From a virus, in IMG/VR virus record IMGVR_UViG_3300027806_000047, positions 1-60,011 of that record: DNA of 60,011 nt; one strand, 5' to 3'. The notes below the pieces were generated by a model, which ran no database searches, had not been told where the DNA came from, and worked only from the letters and a program-made list of their open reading frames with translations. Below, piece by piece: positions 49,536 to 59,800 of this stretch. Both the position numbers and the translations under genes were made by a program. Positions within the stretch are counted from its first letter, which is position 1. Each line of letters starts with the position of its first letter.

Positions 49536-51620
49536 TCAGATTGACTCCGGACGCGGCTGGGTCGGGGCGATCGGCGCGACCGACGGCGGCTCGACGGCTG
49601 GGAGTCCGGGAGTTGCCGGTGCAGGACCCGGAGGGGTCCCAGGCATTGCGGGCGGCTGGACTGAAGGCGGGGCTCCGATCTGCGGCACCATTCCCGGCAT
49701 GGCTACGCCGACTTGGCCGGCGACGGCACTCTGGAACGTGGTGGGGTCGTAGTAAAACCGCTCCAGGTCGTTGAGCCCGGAAGCCTTGGCACCGGCAACA
49801 ATCAGAGCCCTCGGGTCCAGATTGCCCGGAGCGGGCTGGAACACCTGAGGGAACGCCGCAGCGACCTGAAGGAGTCGGGCGATGCCGGCGACCTTCTTGG
49901 CGTCCCCCGTCGGGAGACTGCCGTCGTGCGGGATGAAATCGAACTCGCCCTGGATCGTGTCCCGGCTGATGTCCAGCACGTTCACGCCCATGAGCTGCGT
50001 CGGGGAGGAGAACGGGTCGGCGACGTACCGGACCTTCTGGATGTCCTCCAGGAACTGCTGGAACATCGAGACGAACTGCTTCGTCTGCGGGACGACGGCC
50101 TGGACGCTGATCAGGCGGGCGACGCTCGACATGCGTCCCGCGGCCATCTGCTGGGTGCCTGCGAACTCCGTGGCGGTGCCGCCCGGGTCGTTGACGCCCT
50201 GCATGTAGTTGTTCGCCCCGGTGACGTTCTCGGAGTACTGGACGAAGCTCTGCATCTCCCCGGTGAAGCCCTCGGTCAGATCCTTGATGGGGATCTGCTG
50301 GATGACGTCGGAGATCTTCTGTCCGACGGCCGCCGGCTTCAGCGGGATGAGCAGGCCCTCCTTGTCCGGATTGAGGAAGTCCTCCAGATCGACGTAGTGC
50401 GGGTTCGCGACGAAGACGTTGCCGACCGTGCGCTGGAGAGCCTCCTGGTGCCGGTTCTTCAGGTAGTCGACGTGGTCCTGGAGCCCCTTCAGCATGAACG
50501 CCCACGACGGCCCGAACTGGTAGTGGGCAGTCGGGCGGCCCTCGGCGTAGGTGTACGGGAACATCCCGTGCTCGTAGGTGGACTCGTTAGCCGCGAGCAG
50601 CGTGTCGCCGTTGGCCAGGATGAACTGGAAAACCGTGACGTCCTCGCCGTCGTGGATGCCCTGGTCGTTGGGCACAAGGCGCACCCACAGCTCGACGCAC
50701 TCGACGGTGCCTGGGTCGGCTTTGTTGGCCGTCTCGGCGACGAGCGGGCCGGTGATGCGCTGGCGCTCGTAAAACGAACGGGACATCGCCTGGTCGGGGC
50801 GGGTGCCGGTGGTGGACCCGTGGCCGGTCAGGGACGGCGGGATGTTGCTGTTCGGGCGGTTCTTCTTCCGCAGCTCCTCGACGGCCTCGGGGCGCACGTA
50901 GGCCGGGTGGTCGACGGGCAGCTTGGATCGACGCAGCAGCTCAGTCCACGGCAGCTTGAAACGGTGCCCCATGAAGCGCCCCTGCTGGGCCTTCCAGAGC
51001 GGCGCGGCCGGGTCTGCGATCCAGTCGTAGGGCGAGACCAGCTCCATCTTGCAGAAGCCGCCGACCGTCTTCATGCGGCGGCGGACCGACTTGTACTTCG
51101 CCGGCTGACCGTCCTCGCCGACCTCCCCCGGCACCTCGACCTCGACCTCGTAGGACTCCGGCTTCTGGATCGCCGCCCAGGAGTTGTAGAAGATGCCCCG
51201 GTTGAAGGTGAGCACGTCCTGAACGAAGAGCTGGCCCAGCAGGAAGGTGGGCTGCTGCTCGGCATTCCACCGCAGGAGCGTGTTTACGTGTTCGGACGGG
51301 ATCTCGTCCTCCGGGCCCCGGGGCTCGACCTTGTGGGGGTTGCTGTCCCCGTAGAGCACCTGGGCGATGTAGGTCGTCATGGTGGTCACCTGGGTGGCCG
51401 TCATGGGCATGACGAACCGCTTCGGGTGGCCCTTCTCGAGCTTCTCGTAGTCGGCCTTGGACAGGGGCGCATAGCACATGATCAGGTCATGCGCGGAGTC
51501 CCACTCGGGAGACCAGTACTCGACGTTCCGGAATCCCAGCTCGACGTAGTCCTTGACCAGCTTCGTCAGCTTGTCGTGGTACGCCTTGTCCTTGAGCTTC
51601 GCTGCGAGGGCGCGGTCCAT
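49536..51620 (-). CDS. Portal protein
   Basis: This 694-residue protein shows the podovirus-type portal layout: an N-terminal helical part (LTKLVKDYVELGFRN), a beta wing (KMELVSPYDWIADP), a stem region with KGLQDHVDYLKNRHQEAL, and a long crown helix near VVPQTKQFVSMFQQFLED. The end is a Pro/Ala/Gly-rich flexible tail. The dodecameric portal is the DNA gate to which terminase and adaptor bind. Order terminase, small genes, portal, scaffold, capsid is classical. Confidence 0.85.
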   Translation of the reverse strand: MDRALAAKLKDKAYHDKLTKLVKDYVELGFRNVEYWSPEWDSAHDLIMCYAPLSKADYEKLEKGHPKRFVMPMTATQVTTMTTYIAQVLYGDSNPHKVEPRGPEDEIPSEHVNTLLRWNAEQQPTFLLGQLFVQDVLTFNRGIFYNSWAAIQKPESYEVEVEVPGEVGEDGQPAKYKSVRRRMKTVGGFCKMELVSPYDWIADPAAPLWKAQQGRFMGHRFKLPWTELLRRSKLPVDHPAYVRPEAVEELRKKNRPNSNIPPSLTGHGSTTGTRPDQAMSRSFYERQRITGPLVAETANKADPGTVECVELWVRLVPNDQGIHDGEDVTVFQFILANGDTLLAANESTYEHGMFPYTYAEGRPTAHYQFGPSWAFMLKGLQDHVDYLKNRHQEALQRTVGNVFVANPHYVDLEDFLNPDKEGLLIPLKPAAVGQKISDVIQQIPIKDLTEGFTGEMQSFVQYSENVTGANNYMQGVNDPGGTATEFAGTQQMAAGRMSSVARLISVQAVVPQTKQFVSMFQQFLEDIQKVRYVADPFSSPTQLMGVNVLDISRDTIQGEFDFIPHDGSLPTGDAKKVAGIARLLQVAAAFPQVFQPAPGNLDPRALIVAGAKASGLNDLERFYYDPTTFQSAVAGQVGVAMPGMVPQIGAPPSVQPPAMPGTPPGPAPATPGLPAVEPPSVAPIAPTQPRPESI

Positions 51621-51623
51621 GGA

Positions 51624-51968
51624 TTACATGCCCGGCTTCCGGGGCTTGATCGGCGGGATGATCTTGACGGCCGGACCCTTCGACCCGTCGGGGTTTTTCA
51701 TGTGCAGCAGAACCGATCCGTCCTCCTGGGTGACGGCCTCGTACTGGCGGCCGGCAGGGTCGGTCATGCCGACGCTTGGGAAGCCCATCGGGCCCATGCC
51801 ACCCATCGGGCCCATGCCACCCATCGGGCCCATGTCCGGAGCCGGGCCCATCGGGGACGGTGGGGCTGGTGAGGCGAGGGGGTCAGCGGGGCCTCCAGCG
51901 CCGGGCATTCCGCCAGGCATGGTCAGGCCGGGGGCCGGATTGGCTCCGAGGTAGTTGAGCATTGCCAT
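51624..51968 (-). CDS. Small Gly/Pro/Met-repeat protein
   Basis: This 114-residue protein has a first half of low complexity, with tandem GPMGGM units encoded by an 18-bp DNA repeat. The second half is a small beta domain (GRQYEAVTQEDGSVLLHMKN) with a basic end (IKPRKPGM). It lies between the portal and the following-upstream acidic protein. A flexible linker plus small domain may bind the procapsid. Function is unknown. Confidence 0.55.
   Translation of the reverse strand: MAMLNYLGANPAPGLTMPGGMPGAGGPADPLASPAPPSPMGPAPDMGPMGGMGPMGGMGPMGFPSVGMTDPAGRQYEAVTQEDGSVLLHMKNPDGSKGPAVKIIPPIKPRKPGM
51784..51834 (-). repeat. 18-bp tandem repeat, about 2.8 copies
   Basis: The unit CCCATCGGGCCCATGCCA is repeated perfectly and encodes GPMGGM units of the small virion-region protein. 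Copy number may vary between isolates by slippage. Confidence 0.85.
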
Positions 51969-51980
51969 AGGGTCAGGGTG

Positions 51981-52364
51981 TCAGTCGAACTCCAGAGACC
52001 GGGCATCCATCTTCGGGGCCGGCTTCTTCTTCATCAGCTTGCTCCGGTCGTACCCGAGCGCCGAGATCTCAGCCTCGTTGGACTCAGGCTCCTCCGCCGG
52101 GGGCGGCAGGGTGCCCATGGACTCGTCGCTGGCCTCCTCGTCCTCCACCTCGGTCTCGATGGCGCCCTCGGCCTTGCTGCCGACCTCGAAGGTCTGGAAG
52201 CCAGAGTCGGCCATGTCGCCGGCCGTGAGGGTGATGGTGTAGGGCTTGCCGGGCTCCAGGGGGCCTTCACCGAACAGGGTCGCCCGCTGCTCGGGGCTCA
52301 GGTCGATGGTCTTGGCCGTCTGCTTGGGCATGTCGGCGTTCTCCGCGGATTGAAGTGGGTCCAT
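51981..52364 (-). CDS. Small acidic protein between terminase and portal
   Basis: The ATG at 52364 has a perfect AGGAGG eight bases upstream. A longer start would lie before that site. The 127-residue product has a strand region (GKPYTITLTAGDMADSGFQT), a highly acidic stretch (EVEDEEASDESM) and a basic end (RSKLMKKKPAPK). Acidic small proteins here often serve head assembly or mimic DNA. No function can be fixed. Confidence 0.6.
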   Translation of the reverse strand: MDPLQSAENADMPKQTAKTIDLSPEQRATLFGEGPLEPGKPYTITLTAGDMADSGFQTFEVGSKAEGAIETEVEDEEASDESMGTLPPPAEEPESNEAEISALGYDRSKLMKKKPAPKMDARSLEFD

Positions 52365-52412
52365 GTGATAATCCTCCTGTGACGTAAGGGTGGGCACGTT
52401 TCGGCCGGCACG

Positions 52413-53978
52413 TCAACGCCATCGACGGGCCCGGTTGGGCTTCGACAGGAAACTCAGTTTACCGACGGGGTCCTTGTTGTCATCGCCCACCTTCAGGAGA
52501 CGCAGCACGTTGGCCTTCGCGTACCGCGCCGCGTCCGCGATGTGGTCGTAGTTTCCGCCCTTCGGACCCTTCAACGGCTCGTCGCCGCCGTAACCCGGCT
52601 CTCCCACGCCCGGATAGCGGTAGCCGCCAATCGAAGCCGCGTAGAGCATGGGGCAGTTCTTGGTGTCGATCCGGTAGACCAGGCGCTGCTGGGTGTCGCG
52701 GGCCTCCAGGAGGCGGTTGTAGAGCGCGATCGACTCCTGGAGGCCGACACGGCGAAAACCCGGGTAGAAGCCGTAGGAAGCCAGCACAGTGAGGCTCTGG
52801 CCCGTGTCCTTGCGTTGGGCGCCCGCGGGGTCGCAGTAGTGCAGGACGCCCGCACAGAAGGTCCGGTCGGTGTGCCAGGGGAAGACCTCGTTCAGGATCT
52901 TCTGCACCTGGCGGCACTGCTCTTCGGTGTCGGTGGACTCCTTGAAATACTCGTAGATGTCCCAGAGGTACTCCTGCCCGCTCTCTTCCCAGTAGGCACT
53001 GAAGACGCAGGCGTTGGCGGAAGCGCCGAAGTCCCACCCGACGGCCAGGTACGCGCCTTTGGGGAAAGGGAGGTCCTTGTAGACGTGCTCCTGGCTGAAG
53101 GCCCAGAACACCGGGTTGCCGTCGAAGGCCTCGGCGTACTGGCCCAAGAGCATCCGCTTGTACATCGGCGGGTTCTTGGCGTACTGACGCGCCAGATCCT
53201 CGATGTAGTTCGGCGGCAGGTTGTGCCGATTCTCCTCGGTCTCGATGTGCCAAAACCGGATGATGTTCGGGTCGGTGTAGGTCTTGGCCTCCTCCTCCCA
53301 CTTCGCGATCCAGTGACGCGGGCTCGGCGGGTTGGTGTCCAGGATGAGGCCCTGCTCCTTCAAGAAGCCGCGCTCGTCGCAGTCCTCCGGATCCGAGCCC
53401 TTCCACCGGAGACACGCCATGGCGAGATCCACGTCTTCACGGTCGAACTGGTCCGCCTCGATCAGCACGATGAGGGAGGCCTCGAAACCTCGAAAGCGAG
53501 TCGCACGGTGCGAACTGGTTGGCACACCCGAGAAGAGCAGCCAGGAGCAGTACTTGTTGCCCACGGTGTCGAGCCACCGCTCGATCTCCGCCTTCGTCGC
53601 GTTGGGCTTGGCCCGCATGAAGGCGTTGTACATCTCGACGGCCTTCCTGCTCGGGATCCGGAACTGGCGTCCGCCCTCGATCTTCTTGAAGAGGCTCTGG
53701 CCGGAGTCGACGAACGCCGTGCCGGAGTTGCCCAGCACCAGCTCGAAGGTCTCCAGGGTGGTGTCCTGGTTGGCCTGCGCGGTCTTGCGGAGGATGTAGA
53801 CGCGGGCCCCGGCGTATCGCCAGCAGTGCTTGAGGATCACCTCGACGGCGACGCCGGTCGTTTTGCCAGATCCGCGGCCTCCGATCAGGACTCGCGTCCG
53901 CGCCCGACTGGCATGGAACTCTGAGACGCTCTTGCCGGGCCGGTACCAGTCCGCGGGCGTTTGCTTGTCGGCGCTCAC
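52413..53978 (-). CDS. terL: Terminase large subunit
   Basis: This 521-residue protein has the ATPase Walker A GGRGSGKT (residues 33-40 from the GTG), an acidic Walker B region LIVLIEADQFD and a C-terminal RNase H-like nuclease with VGWDFGA (first Asp) and DHIADAARYA. It drives DNA into the head and cuts concatemers. The start is uncertain: the GTG at 53978 gives a normal-looking head, while an ATG at 54029 adds 17 residues. AGGAGG lies 15-20 bases before the GTG, too far to decide. The small subunit candidate is on the other strand at 7371. Confidence 0.9.
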   Translation of the reverse strand: MSADKQTPADWYRPGKSVSEFHASRARTRVLIGGRGSGKTTGVAVEVILKHCWRYAGARVYILRKTAQANQDTTLETFELVLGNSGTAFVDSGQSLFKKIEGGRQFRIPSRKAVEMYNAFMRAKPNATKAEIERWLDTVGNKYCSWLLFSGVPTSSHRATRFRGFEASLIVLIEADQFDREDVDLAMACLRWKGSDPEDCDERGFLKEQGLILDTNPPSPRHWIAKWEEEAKTYTDPNIIRFWHIETEENRHNLPPNYIEDLARQYAKNPPMYKRMLLGQYAEAFDGNPVFWAFSQEHVYKDLPFPKGAYLAVGWDFGASANACVFSAYWEESGQEYLWDIYEYFKESTDTEEQCRQVQKILNEVFPWHTDRTFCAGVLHYCDPAGAQRKDTGQSLTVLASYGFYPGFRRVGLQESIALYNRLLEARDTQQRLVYRIDTKNCPMLYAASIGGYRYPGVGEPGYGGDEPLKGPKGGNYDHIADAARYAKANVLRLLKVGDDNKDPVGKLSFLSKPNRARRWR

Positions 53979-54061
53979 GGTGAAAAGGGGGCCCCTCCTA
54001 TTACCCGGCCGAAGCCGAGGCGGTACCATGCAACATGCAGCCGGTGGGCCGCGTTACCCGC

Positions 54062-54097
54062 CGGAGGGGCTGCTGTGATGTAGCCCAGCCCCTCCCG
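54062..54097. other. GC-rich hairpin between glycosyltransferase and terminase genes
   Basis: GAGGGGCTG (54064-54072) pairs perfectly with CAGCCCCTC (54086-54094), with further outer G/C pairing. No U-tract follows on either strand, so it is not a standard terminator. It could be an mRNA-processing hairpin or a packaging-related site close to terL. Confidence 0.4.
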
Positions 54098-54100
54098 GGT

Positions 54101-55687
54101 TCAAGTGCGTTCCACGATCAGCCCGTAAATGTCCGCATGGTGAGGAGCTTTCGACAGTCCAATGACCTGCCGGAGAATCTTCGTCGACTCTTTGGCCCAC
54201 GTCGGGCACCGGAAGTGCGCGTGGACGGTCACCACCGGCCATCCACGATGGAACAGCCCGAAGCCGACCTGGACCTTCAGGTGCTGCTTTGCCAAGTCCG
54301 GCGTCGTGATCGACGGGCACGGGCGTGGTACCCGCATGTACATGAAGTTGTGGCCAGGGTGGAATATGTGGACGCACCCGAAGAGCGGGGCGAGATCGAG
54401 AGCCGACTGGTCGGTGAACCCGCCGTGCGCCCGGTTGTCACTCCCATGCCACCTCCACGACTTCAGGAACTCCCGGCGCCACCAGTCAATGATGTGCAGG
54501 CCGTCCTTGCTGGCGTACACGTACCCGCCGTTGAAGTGACCGTACTGTTCCGTGCCCCAACTGCTCTGTGACTTGTCCATGCAGCTCCGAGACAGCTCGG
54601 GCGCGAGCCCGATCGGTGCGGAGATTACGTCCAAGAATCTCCGCAACACCACCATGTCCGCGTCCAGATAGAGAGTCGTGCCGTGCCTCGTCGCGGCCTC
54701 GGTGATGACGTCCATCTTACCGAGGAACGGGCCGGGGGTGAGCGAGCTGTTCGGGAAGACTGTAGCAAAGTCGACGAAGTGGCTCGCGTAGGACGCAGGG
54801 TCACAGAGCATCGTCTCGACGCCGGCAACGCCCCAGGACGCCACGGTCGCCGCTCCGACGTCATCCGTCAGCACTAAGACAGGCTGATCGTTCTTTGAGA
54901 GCCTCAGGCTCTTGACCAGGATCTCCGCCTCCGCGACCGACGGGCCGATGGCCACTGTGCAGAAACTGGCAATGGTTGTACGGCTCTCGGGGTAGGCCGA
55001 TTGCATGAGCCGCTCCGTGTTCTCCAACATCCGAGTCGAGTGCTCTGGCCCCTGCGTGTAGCTGTCGTTACGCTGGTGGTAGACGTGCGCCGGATCGCCG
55101 CCGTGGTAGCACCAAGGAGTTCCCGACAACGCGACCCGGTGGTGCGTCACCATGTCCTCATGTACGTCCCGGGGCACTGCCGCGAAATAGTTGCCGTGCT
55201 GCGGAATGATGTCCCGGTGGATGACCGTCTTGCAGGGCGAGAACATCCTCGAGTGGAGTGACCAGTCTCCGGAGATGGTGGTGGGGACCCCGCCCTGGGC
55301 GAAGTGGACCCAGTCTCCGATGCCGGCCTTCTGGCCCTCGGCCTCCATGTTCTCCAGGAGCACCGTGAAGCGCCCCGGCAGCATCTCATCGTCGTCGTCC
55401 ATGAACGCCACCCACGGGTACTTGTGGAGGAATGCGGCGGCCAACTTGACGGCGCGATTTTTGGACTCACCGACACCCGGAGCCTTTGGGAGAGTGACGA
55501 TGACCCGCTCCTGGGCCCGCATCGGAAACTGCCGGACAGTGCGGACCGTGTCGTCAGTGCTCGCGTCGTCGGCGACCACCAGGGCGTAGGGGCGGCCCTT
55601 CAGAGCCTTGTCTATCGACGCCAGTGATCGTTGGATGAACCTGGCCGAGTTGTGGGTGGCCATGGCGACGACGACTCCGGAAGGCAT
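54101..55687 (-). CDS. Two-domain glycosyltransferase (GT2 plus GT8-like)
   Basis: From the ATG the protein has 528 residues. The first half is a GT2 domain (VAMATHNSARF, VVADDASTDDT, VAFMDDDDEMLPG). The second half is a separate GT-A domain with LYLDADMVVLRR and a HFNGGYVYAS motif, like GT8/LPS-type enzymes. Two active sites in one chain could add two sugars in turn to a surface glycan, virion protein or DNA base. A GTG at 55702 lies in the terminator stem, so the ATG is preferred. It is the fourth glycosyltransferase-like gene here. Confidence 0.8.
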   Translation of the reverse strand: MPSGVVVAMATHNSARFIQRSLASIDKALKGRPYALVVADDASTDDTVRTVRQFPMRAQERVIVTLPKAPGVGESKNRAVKLAAAFLHKYPWVAFMDDDDEMLPGRFTVLLENMEAEGQKAGIGDWVHFAQGGVPTTISGDWSLHSRMFSPCKTVIHRDIIPQHGNYFAAVPRDVHEDMVTHHRVALSGTPWCYHGGDPAHVYHQRNDSYTQGPEHSTRMLENTERLMQSAYPESRTTIASFCTVAIGPSVAEAEILVKSLRLSKNDQPVLVLTDDVGAATVASWGVAGVETMLCDPASYASHFVDFATVFPNSSLTPGPFLGKMDVITEAATRHGTTLYLDADMVVLRRFLDVISAPIGLAPELSRSCMDKSQSSWGTEQYGHFNGGYVYASKDGLHIIDWWRREFLKSWRWHGSDNRAHGGFTDQSALDLAPLFGCVHIFHPGHNFMYMRVPRPCPSITTPDLAKQHLKVQVGFGLFHRGWPVVTVHAHFRCPTWAKESTKILRQVIGLSKAPHHADIYGLIVERT

Positions 55688-55689
55688 TG

Positions 55690-55727
55690 GAAAAAACCCC
55701 ACCTCGCGCAGGACCGCAAGGTGGGGT
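55690..55727 (-). terminator. Rho-independent terminator after the fibre unit
   Basis: On the minus strand ACCCCACCT and AGGTGGGGT form a perfect 9-bp stem, followed by TTTTTT. It ends the fibre and accessory unit. The glycosyltransferase ATG lies only a few bases beyond the U-tract, so expression of glycosyltransferase and terminase depends on read-through or a promoter not recognised here. Confidence 0.9.
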
Positions 55728-55780
55728 GAGGGAGGGCTTGGGGTTGGTGTACTCGGGTAGGGAAGTGCCTCCCTCGAAGC

Positions 55781-56014
55781 TCACTTGCCGTTCTCGAGAG
55801 CCGCGACGTCTTCCGGCGTCGGCTCCTGCTTGGCGGGCGGAGCCGCGAAGATCTCGAGCAGGCGGTCGAAGCCGAGGACCGCCCCGCGGGACGCGAGGAG
55901 GTTGGCGTTGGCCTGCTGAAGCTGGGCGTTGAGGGCGTTGATCTGGGCCTCGAGGTTCCGGATGTTGTCCTGCACCTGGAGCTTTTCCTTCTGGATGATA
56001 GCGATGTCGGTCAT
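55781..56014 (-). CDS. Small coiled-coil protein of the fibre unit
   Basis: The ATG at 56014 gives 77 residues. A longer start adds an unlikely basic head. Residues about 8-42 (EKLQVQDNIRNLEAQINALN and following) form a strong coiled coil. The C-terminus has EPTPEDVAALENG, resembling a segment of the scaffold (EPTPEEIAALEN). It could be a fibre chaperone or trimer-forming accessory. The shared acidic motif may be a common docking peptide, which is inference. Confidence 0.6.
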   Translation of the reverse strand: MTDIAIIQKEKLQVQDNIRNLEAQINALNAQLQQANANLLASRGAVLGFDRLLEIFAAPPAKQEPTPEDVAALENGK

Positions 56015-56057
56015 CGAGACCAGGTGTAGCCGAGACGCCCTTGAGTTCAAGCGAAGG

Positions 56058-56393
56058 TTACTGCAGAGCCGGCGTGTCCGTGCTGGTCTCCGGCAGCAGG
56101 GTCAGACCGAGCTTCTCGGCCACCTTCTCGTAGAGGTAGTTGTCGTCGTCGGACCACGCCGCGTAGTCGGCCCCTTGCAACGTCAGACTCCCAGTCATCA
56201 GGACGTTGCCGATCATCATGGCCGGCGAAGTCATCCCTGCCGGAGACGGCATCTGCACCTGCTCGAGTTTTCGCACCTCGTACTGGATGTTGGCGTAGTT
56301 GAACGGGGTGACTTGGACCCAGGGGATGGCGACGGCGTTTGCCGTCTGGCCAAGCACAGGGGCGTCGGCGATCTGTCGGTATGCGGTGGTCAT
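56058..56393 (-). CDS. Small fibre-unit accessory protein
   Basis: This 111-residue protein, coupled to the gene before it (ATGA) and with GAAGGAG upstream, is beta-rich (VAIPWVQVTPFNYANIQYEV) with a Met/Ser/Pro-rich middle and an acidic, aromatic end (WSDDDNYLYEKVAEKLG). Location after the knob fibre and a chaperone-like gene suggests a fibre or tail accessory. No family is recognised. Confidence 0.6.
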   Translation of the reverse strand: MTTAYRQIADAPVLGQTANAVAIPWVQVTPFNYANIQYEVRKLEQVQMPSPAGMTSPAMMIGNVLMTGSLTLQGADYAAWSDDDNYLYEKVAEKLGLTLLPETSTDTPALQ

Positions 56394-56872
56394 GGGGTTG
56401 TCTCCTTCAATTCTTCGGGTACGAACGTGGCCAGTGTCTCAGGGGTGTCGTAGGACGACAAGTCGATCAACGTGATGTCTCGGAGCACCTGCTTCCGGCG
56501 AGCGATGTCGGCGATCATGGCGGTGTCGCCACGCTCGAAGGCCCGCATGAACTCGACGTCGAGTTTCTCCAAGAACGGCTTCCGAAGAGCCCGAAGCTGG
56601 TTCTTCTTCATCGCGTGGGCCGCCGCTCTGTTCCACGTCACCTGTCCCTTGGTGTCGAGGCGCCACGCCTCGAAGAAGTACTTCATGCCTCCGAGCGTGG
56701 ACGTCTCCTTGACGACGGAGGGGCGTGGGGACCCGTCCGGCAGCGGCGGCACGTCCTTCTGCTGAACCCATGCCGCGATCTGGTCTTCCTGGGCCGGTGT
56801 GGTGCCAGGCGGGTACGCCGGGGTGACCACGCTGACCCACCCGTCGTCGTTGGTGTAGAGGATGACTTTCAT
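56390..56872 (-). CDS. Tail fibre accessory/assembly chaperone-like protein
   Basis: This 160-residue protein follows the large fibre directly. The first half is a small strand-rich domain (VILYTNDDGWVSVVTPA). The second half is helical with RKPFLEKLDVEFMRAFERGD followed by RRKQVLRDIT, a pattern repeatedly found in fibre-assembly and tail-chaperone proteins (LxxLDxxxMRAxExGD). It probably helps folding or trimerisation of the fibre encoded upstream. Confidence 0.6.
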   Translation of the reverse strand: MKVILYTNDDGWVSVVTPAYPPGTTPAQEDQIAAWVQQKDVPPLPDGSPRPSVVKETSTLGGMKYFFEAWRLDTKGQVTWNRAAAHAMKKNQLRALRKPFLEKLDVEFMRAFERGDTAMIADIARRKQVLRDITLIDLSSYDTPETLATFVPEELKETTP

Positions 56873-59800
56873 CAGGCTGCAATGAAGGCTACTCGGACGA
56901 TCACCGAGTCCCAGAGTGAAAGGCCGGAAGGATACTCACAGACGACGCGGCAGCTTCCGGACGCCTGGGCGCCGCTGCGTCGAGGCACTGCCAGGAACAC
57001 GTTGTTGACGTTCTGGCCTGGCGACGGGGCATCCAACTGAGCGGTCCCGGCGACGACGTAGGTGGTGTTGCCGATCGCGTTGGTGAAGTTGACGGTGTAG
57101 TCGCCGGTGCCGTTCTTGGTGACGCTGCTGACATTGAAGTTCGCGTTGAGCGTCGTGGCCGACGGGGGCGTGCCGTCGAAGTGGCACCAGGCCACGACGC
57201 GGCCTCCGATCGTCGCCGTCAGGTTGCCGGCCGCCCGGGTGAGCGTAAGGGTGCCAGCCGAGATGCTGACGGCTGTGGTGTCACGGTTTTCGTAATAGCT
57301 CGCCGCCTGTCCGTTGAGCTGCGTCGAGTTGGTGGCGGTGGTCGCCGTCGCCGCATTGCCAGTGCAGGACGACGACGATCCGGCGATGTTCATCGTCTGG
57401 CCACTCAGCATGCCCGCAAGCGTGGCCATCGAGAGAGCCTGCGGGGCTTGGGCCACGGATGCGCTGCTGTTCCCCAGGACGCTCGAGATCGCGACGTTCT
57501 GGATCTTCGCATACGTCACCGCGCCCGCTCCGATCGTGGCCGTGATCGCTGTCGTTCCGGATCCAGAGACGTCCCCCGACAGCGTGATGCTCTGGTTGCC
57601 GGTCAGGTAGCTGACGTTGCTGCCGCCCGTCACGATGCCTTTGGCGTTGACCGTGACGTTGTTGTAGGTGCCAGCGCCGACGCCGCTGTTCGGGATCGCA
57701 GTCGAGAAGTTCGCGTCGTGGATCAGCGTGGCCCACGCGCCCCAGCCGGCGTCGATGCCGGCGCGAAGGCGGAGCACCGGGTTGGACGTGCTGTTGGCGG
57801 CGGAAGCCGAGAACAGAAGCTGGTAGTTCGGGTCGCCCTGGCTGACAGCCGTGCCGTCCCAGGGCGCGATCGTGATCAAGCCTCCGTAGTTGCCGCCCAT
57901 TGACGCGAAGGACGTGCTCTTGAACTCGAAGCTGATCTGCTTGACGTAGGTGTTCGGAGCCAGGTTGACCCCACGCCCGCCAGTGCCGCTGATCGTGTTG
58001 GATCCGGTGATGTACGCCGTTGCATCCCAAAGGCCGAGGCGGCTTCCGGATGATGACGCTCCCGCGATGTCGATCGTGTACGTGCCCGAGAGACGCGCCG
58101 ACGGGAGGGTGCCTGCGTTCAGGTTTCCAGCGTTCTGGTAGAAGCTGGCCGCCTGGCCGTTGAGTTGAGCCGCCGAACCGCTGATGTTGATGTTCCAAGT
58201 CCCGCTTGCCCCGGTGCCCGTGAGGGTCGGTGCGTAGGAGTTGTAGTTGGAACTGTTGAGAAACTGCACCCAGGAAGTCCACGTGCCGCTGTACCTTCCG
58301 CGCATCCGCAGGTCGTTGCCCTCGAGGCCGTAAGCGACCGCGAGCTGAGTCACGTTCCCTGTGCCTCCGGTCCCAGCGTACTCGAAGTTGACAGGGTGAT
58401 AGTACTGGCTGGGCCCGAAACCGTTCGTGTCGCTTCCCCGCAACAGCGTGGTGCCGGTGCCTGGCATCGTGTTTGAAACGTGGTTCCAGTCCGTCGTGCC
58501 ACCAGTCCCGAACGTCGCGAACAGCCACTTGGAGAAGGCTGTCGTAGCGATGCTGGTGCTCGAATCGGACTTGGATTGCGTGGTCGAAGAGACGGCGCTT
58601 CCACCGATGCTCAAGGACGCGGCCGTGCCAGATGCTGCGAGGACGTATGAGGTGTAGTTCCCGGCGTGAAGGACTTGGTTGCCGCCTTGCTGAAGCGCAA
58701 CTGCGAAGTTCGCGGCGGTGTTTGAGAGCGTGGCAGTCTTGGTATTTCCGCAGACGATCGTGAACGTCCCCGCCGAGCTTCCGCTCGACTGGAGCATCGT
58801 GTTGAGTGCCGATGCAACAGGTGTTGCCGTACCATCAGTGTCGTATCCGACGCGGATCCAAAATGATTGAGTGCCGGAAGGAGAGTTGACCCGCAGACCC
58901 GTCGAAGTGCCCGTCGAGATTGCAAGCTCTCCGGTCAGCGTCCCACCAGACAGGGGCAAGGCGTAGCTGTTGAAGTTGCCGGCGTGAAGAACCTGCTGGC
59001 CGTTCTGGGTGATGGCCCCAGTCACCGAAAGCGTGCTTTGCAGTGTCGCTGCCCCAACCACCTGAAACCCGCCATTTACAACGGTGTGAGCGCCTCGAAT
59101 GTAGTTCTCGTACTGTGTGCCGGTGTAGTACCCAAAATGAGTACGACCATCTCCTTGGCTCACTCCGTAGGACGCAGTTGAAAACCACGCCTGCCCTGCC
59201 GTGGATGCGGAGGCCCTGATGATGGCTCCTCCTGATTGGAGATCCCCAGAGAACGACGCGCTGGTGCCGGTGACCGCTCCCGCATTGCTCACCGAGAACA
59301 CCTCGGTCCCCGCGTTCACGTCTGAACCGCTCTTTATCGAGAGGCCGAGGGCTGCGATGACCCCGTTGCGCTGCAGTCGCACCTTCCCGACGCCCCCGAT
59401 GGCGGTGTACAGGTGCGCGGATCCGTCAGCACTCGCGCCACCGCTTATGAGGATCGCCGGGTCGGTCGTGGCCGTGACAGCAAGCTGTCCACTGACAAAC
59501 CCACCCGTCAGCGGGAGTGCGTAGCTGGTGTAGTTCTGGTCGGTGAGGCACCTGTTCCAGGTTTGCCAACTCGCAGTTCCCCACCCTCCACGGAACACCA
59601 GATCGTTGCCGGCGTGGCTGATGTAGACCTGCGCCCTGGCGTCGCTCCCGCTCCCGAAGTTGACCAAGGTCCCGTACTTGTACGCGGCGTTGGTCGGAAA
59701 GTTAGAACTCCCCGTGCCGGTCGGGATGTTGAAGTTTTCCTGGAAGATCGAGTTGACCGTCTGCGCCGTGTTCCCGAACACGTTCCAATCGTTGTAGCCA

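Noticed and set aside
49713-51872. 719-codon plus-strand frame across the portal gene
   Set aside because: An antisense shadow of the portal gene; composition follows portal codon bias.
52542-53924. 460-codon plus-strand frame across the large terminase gene
   Set aside because: An antisense shadow of terL with no motif or start signal.
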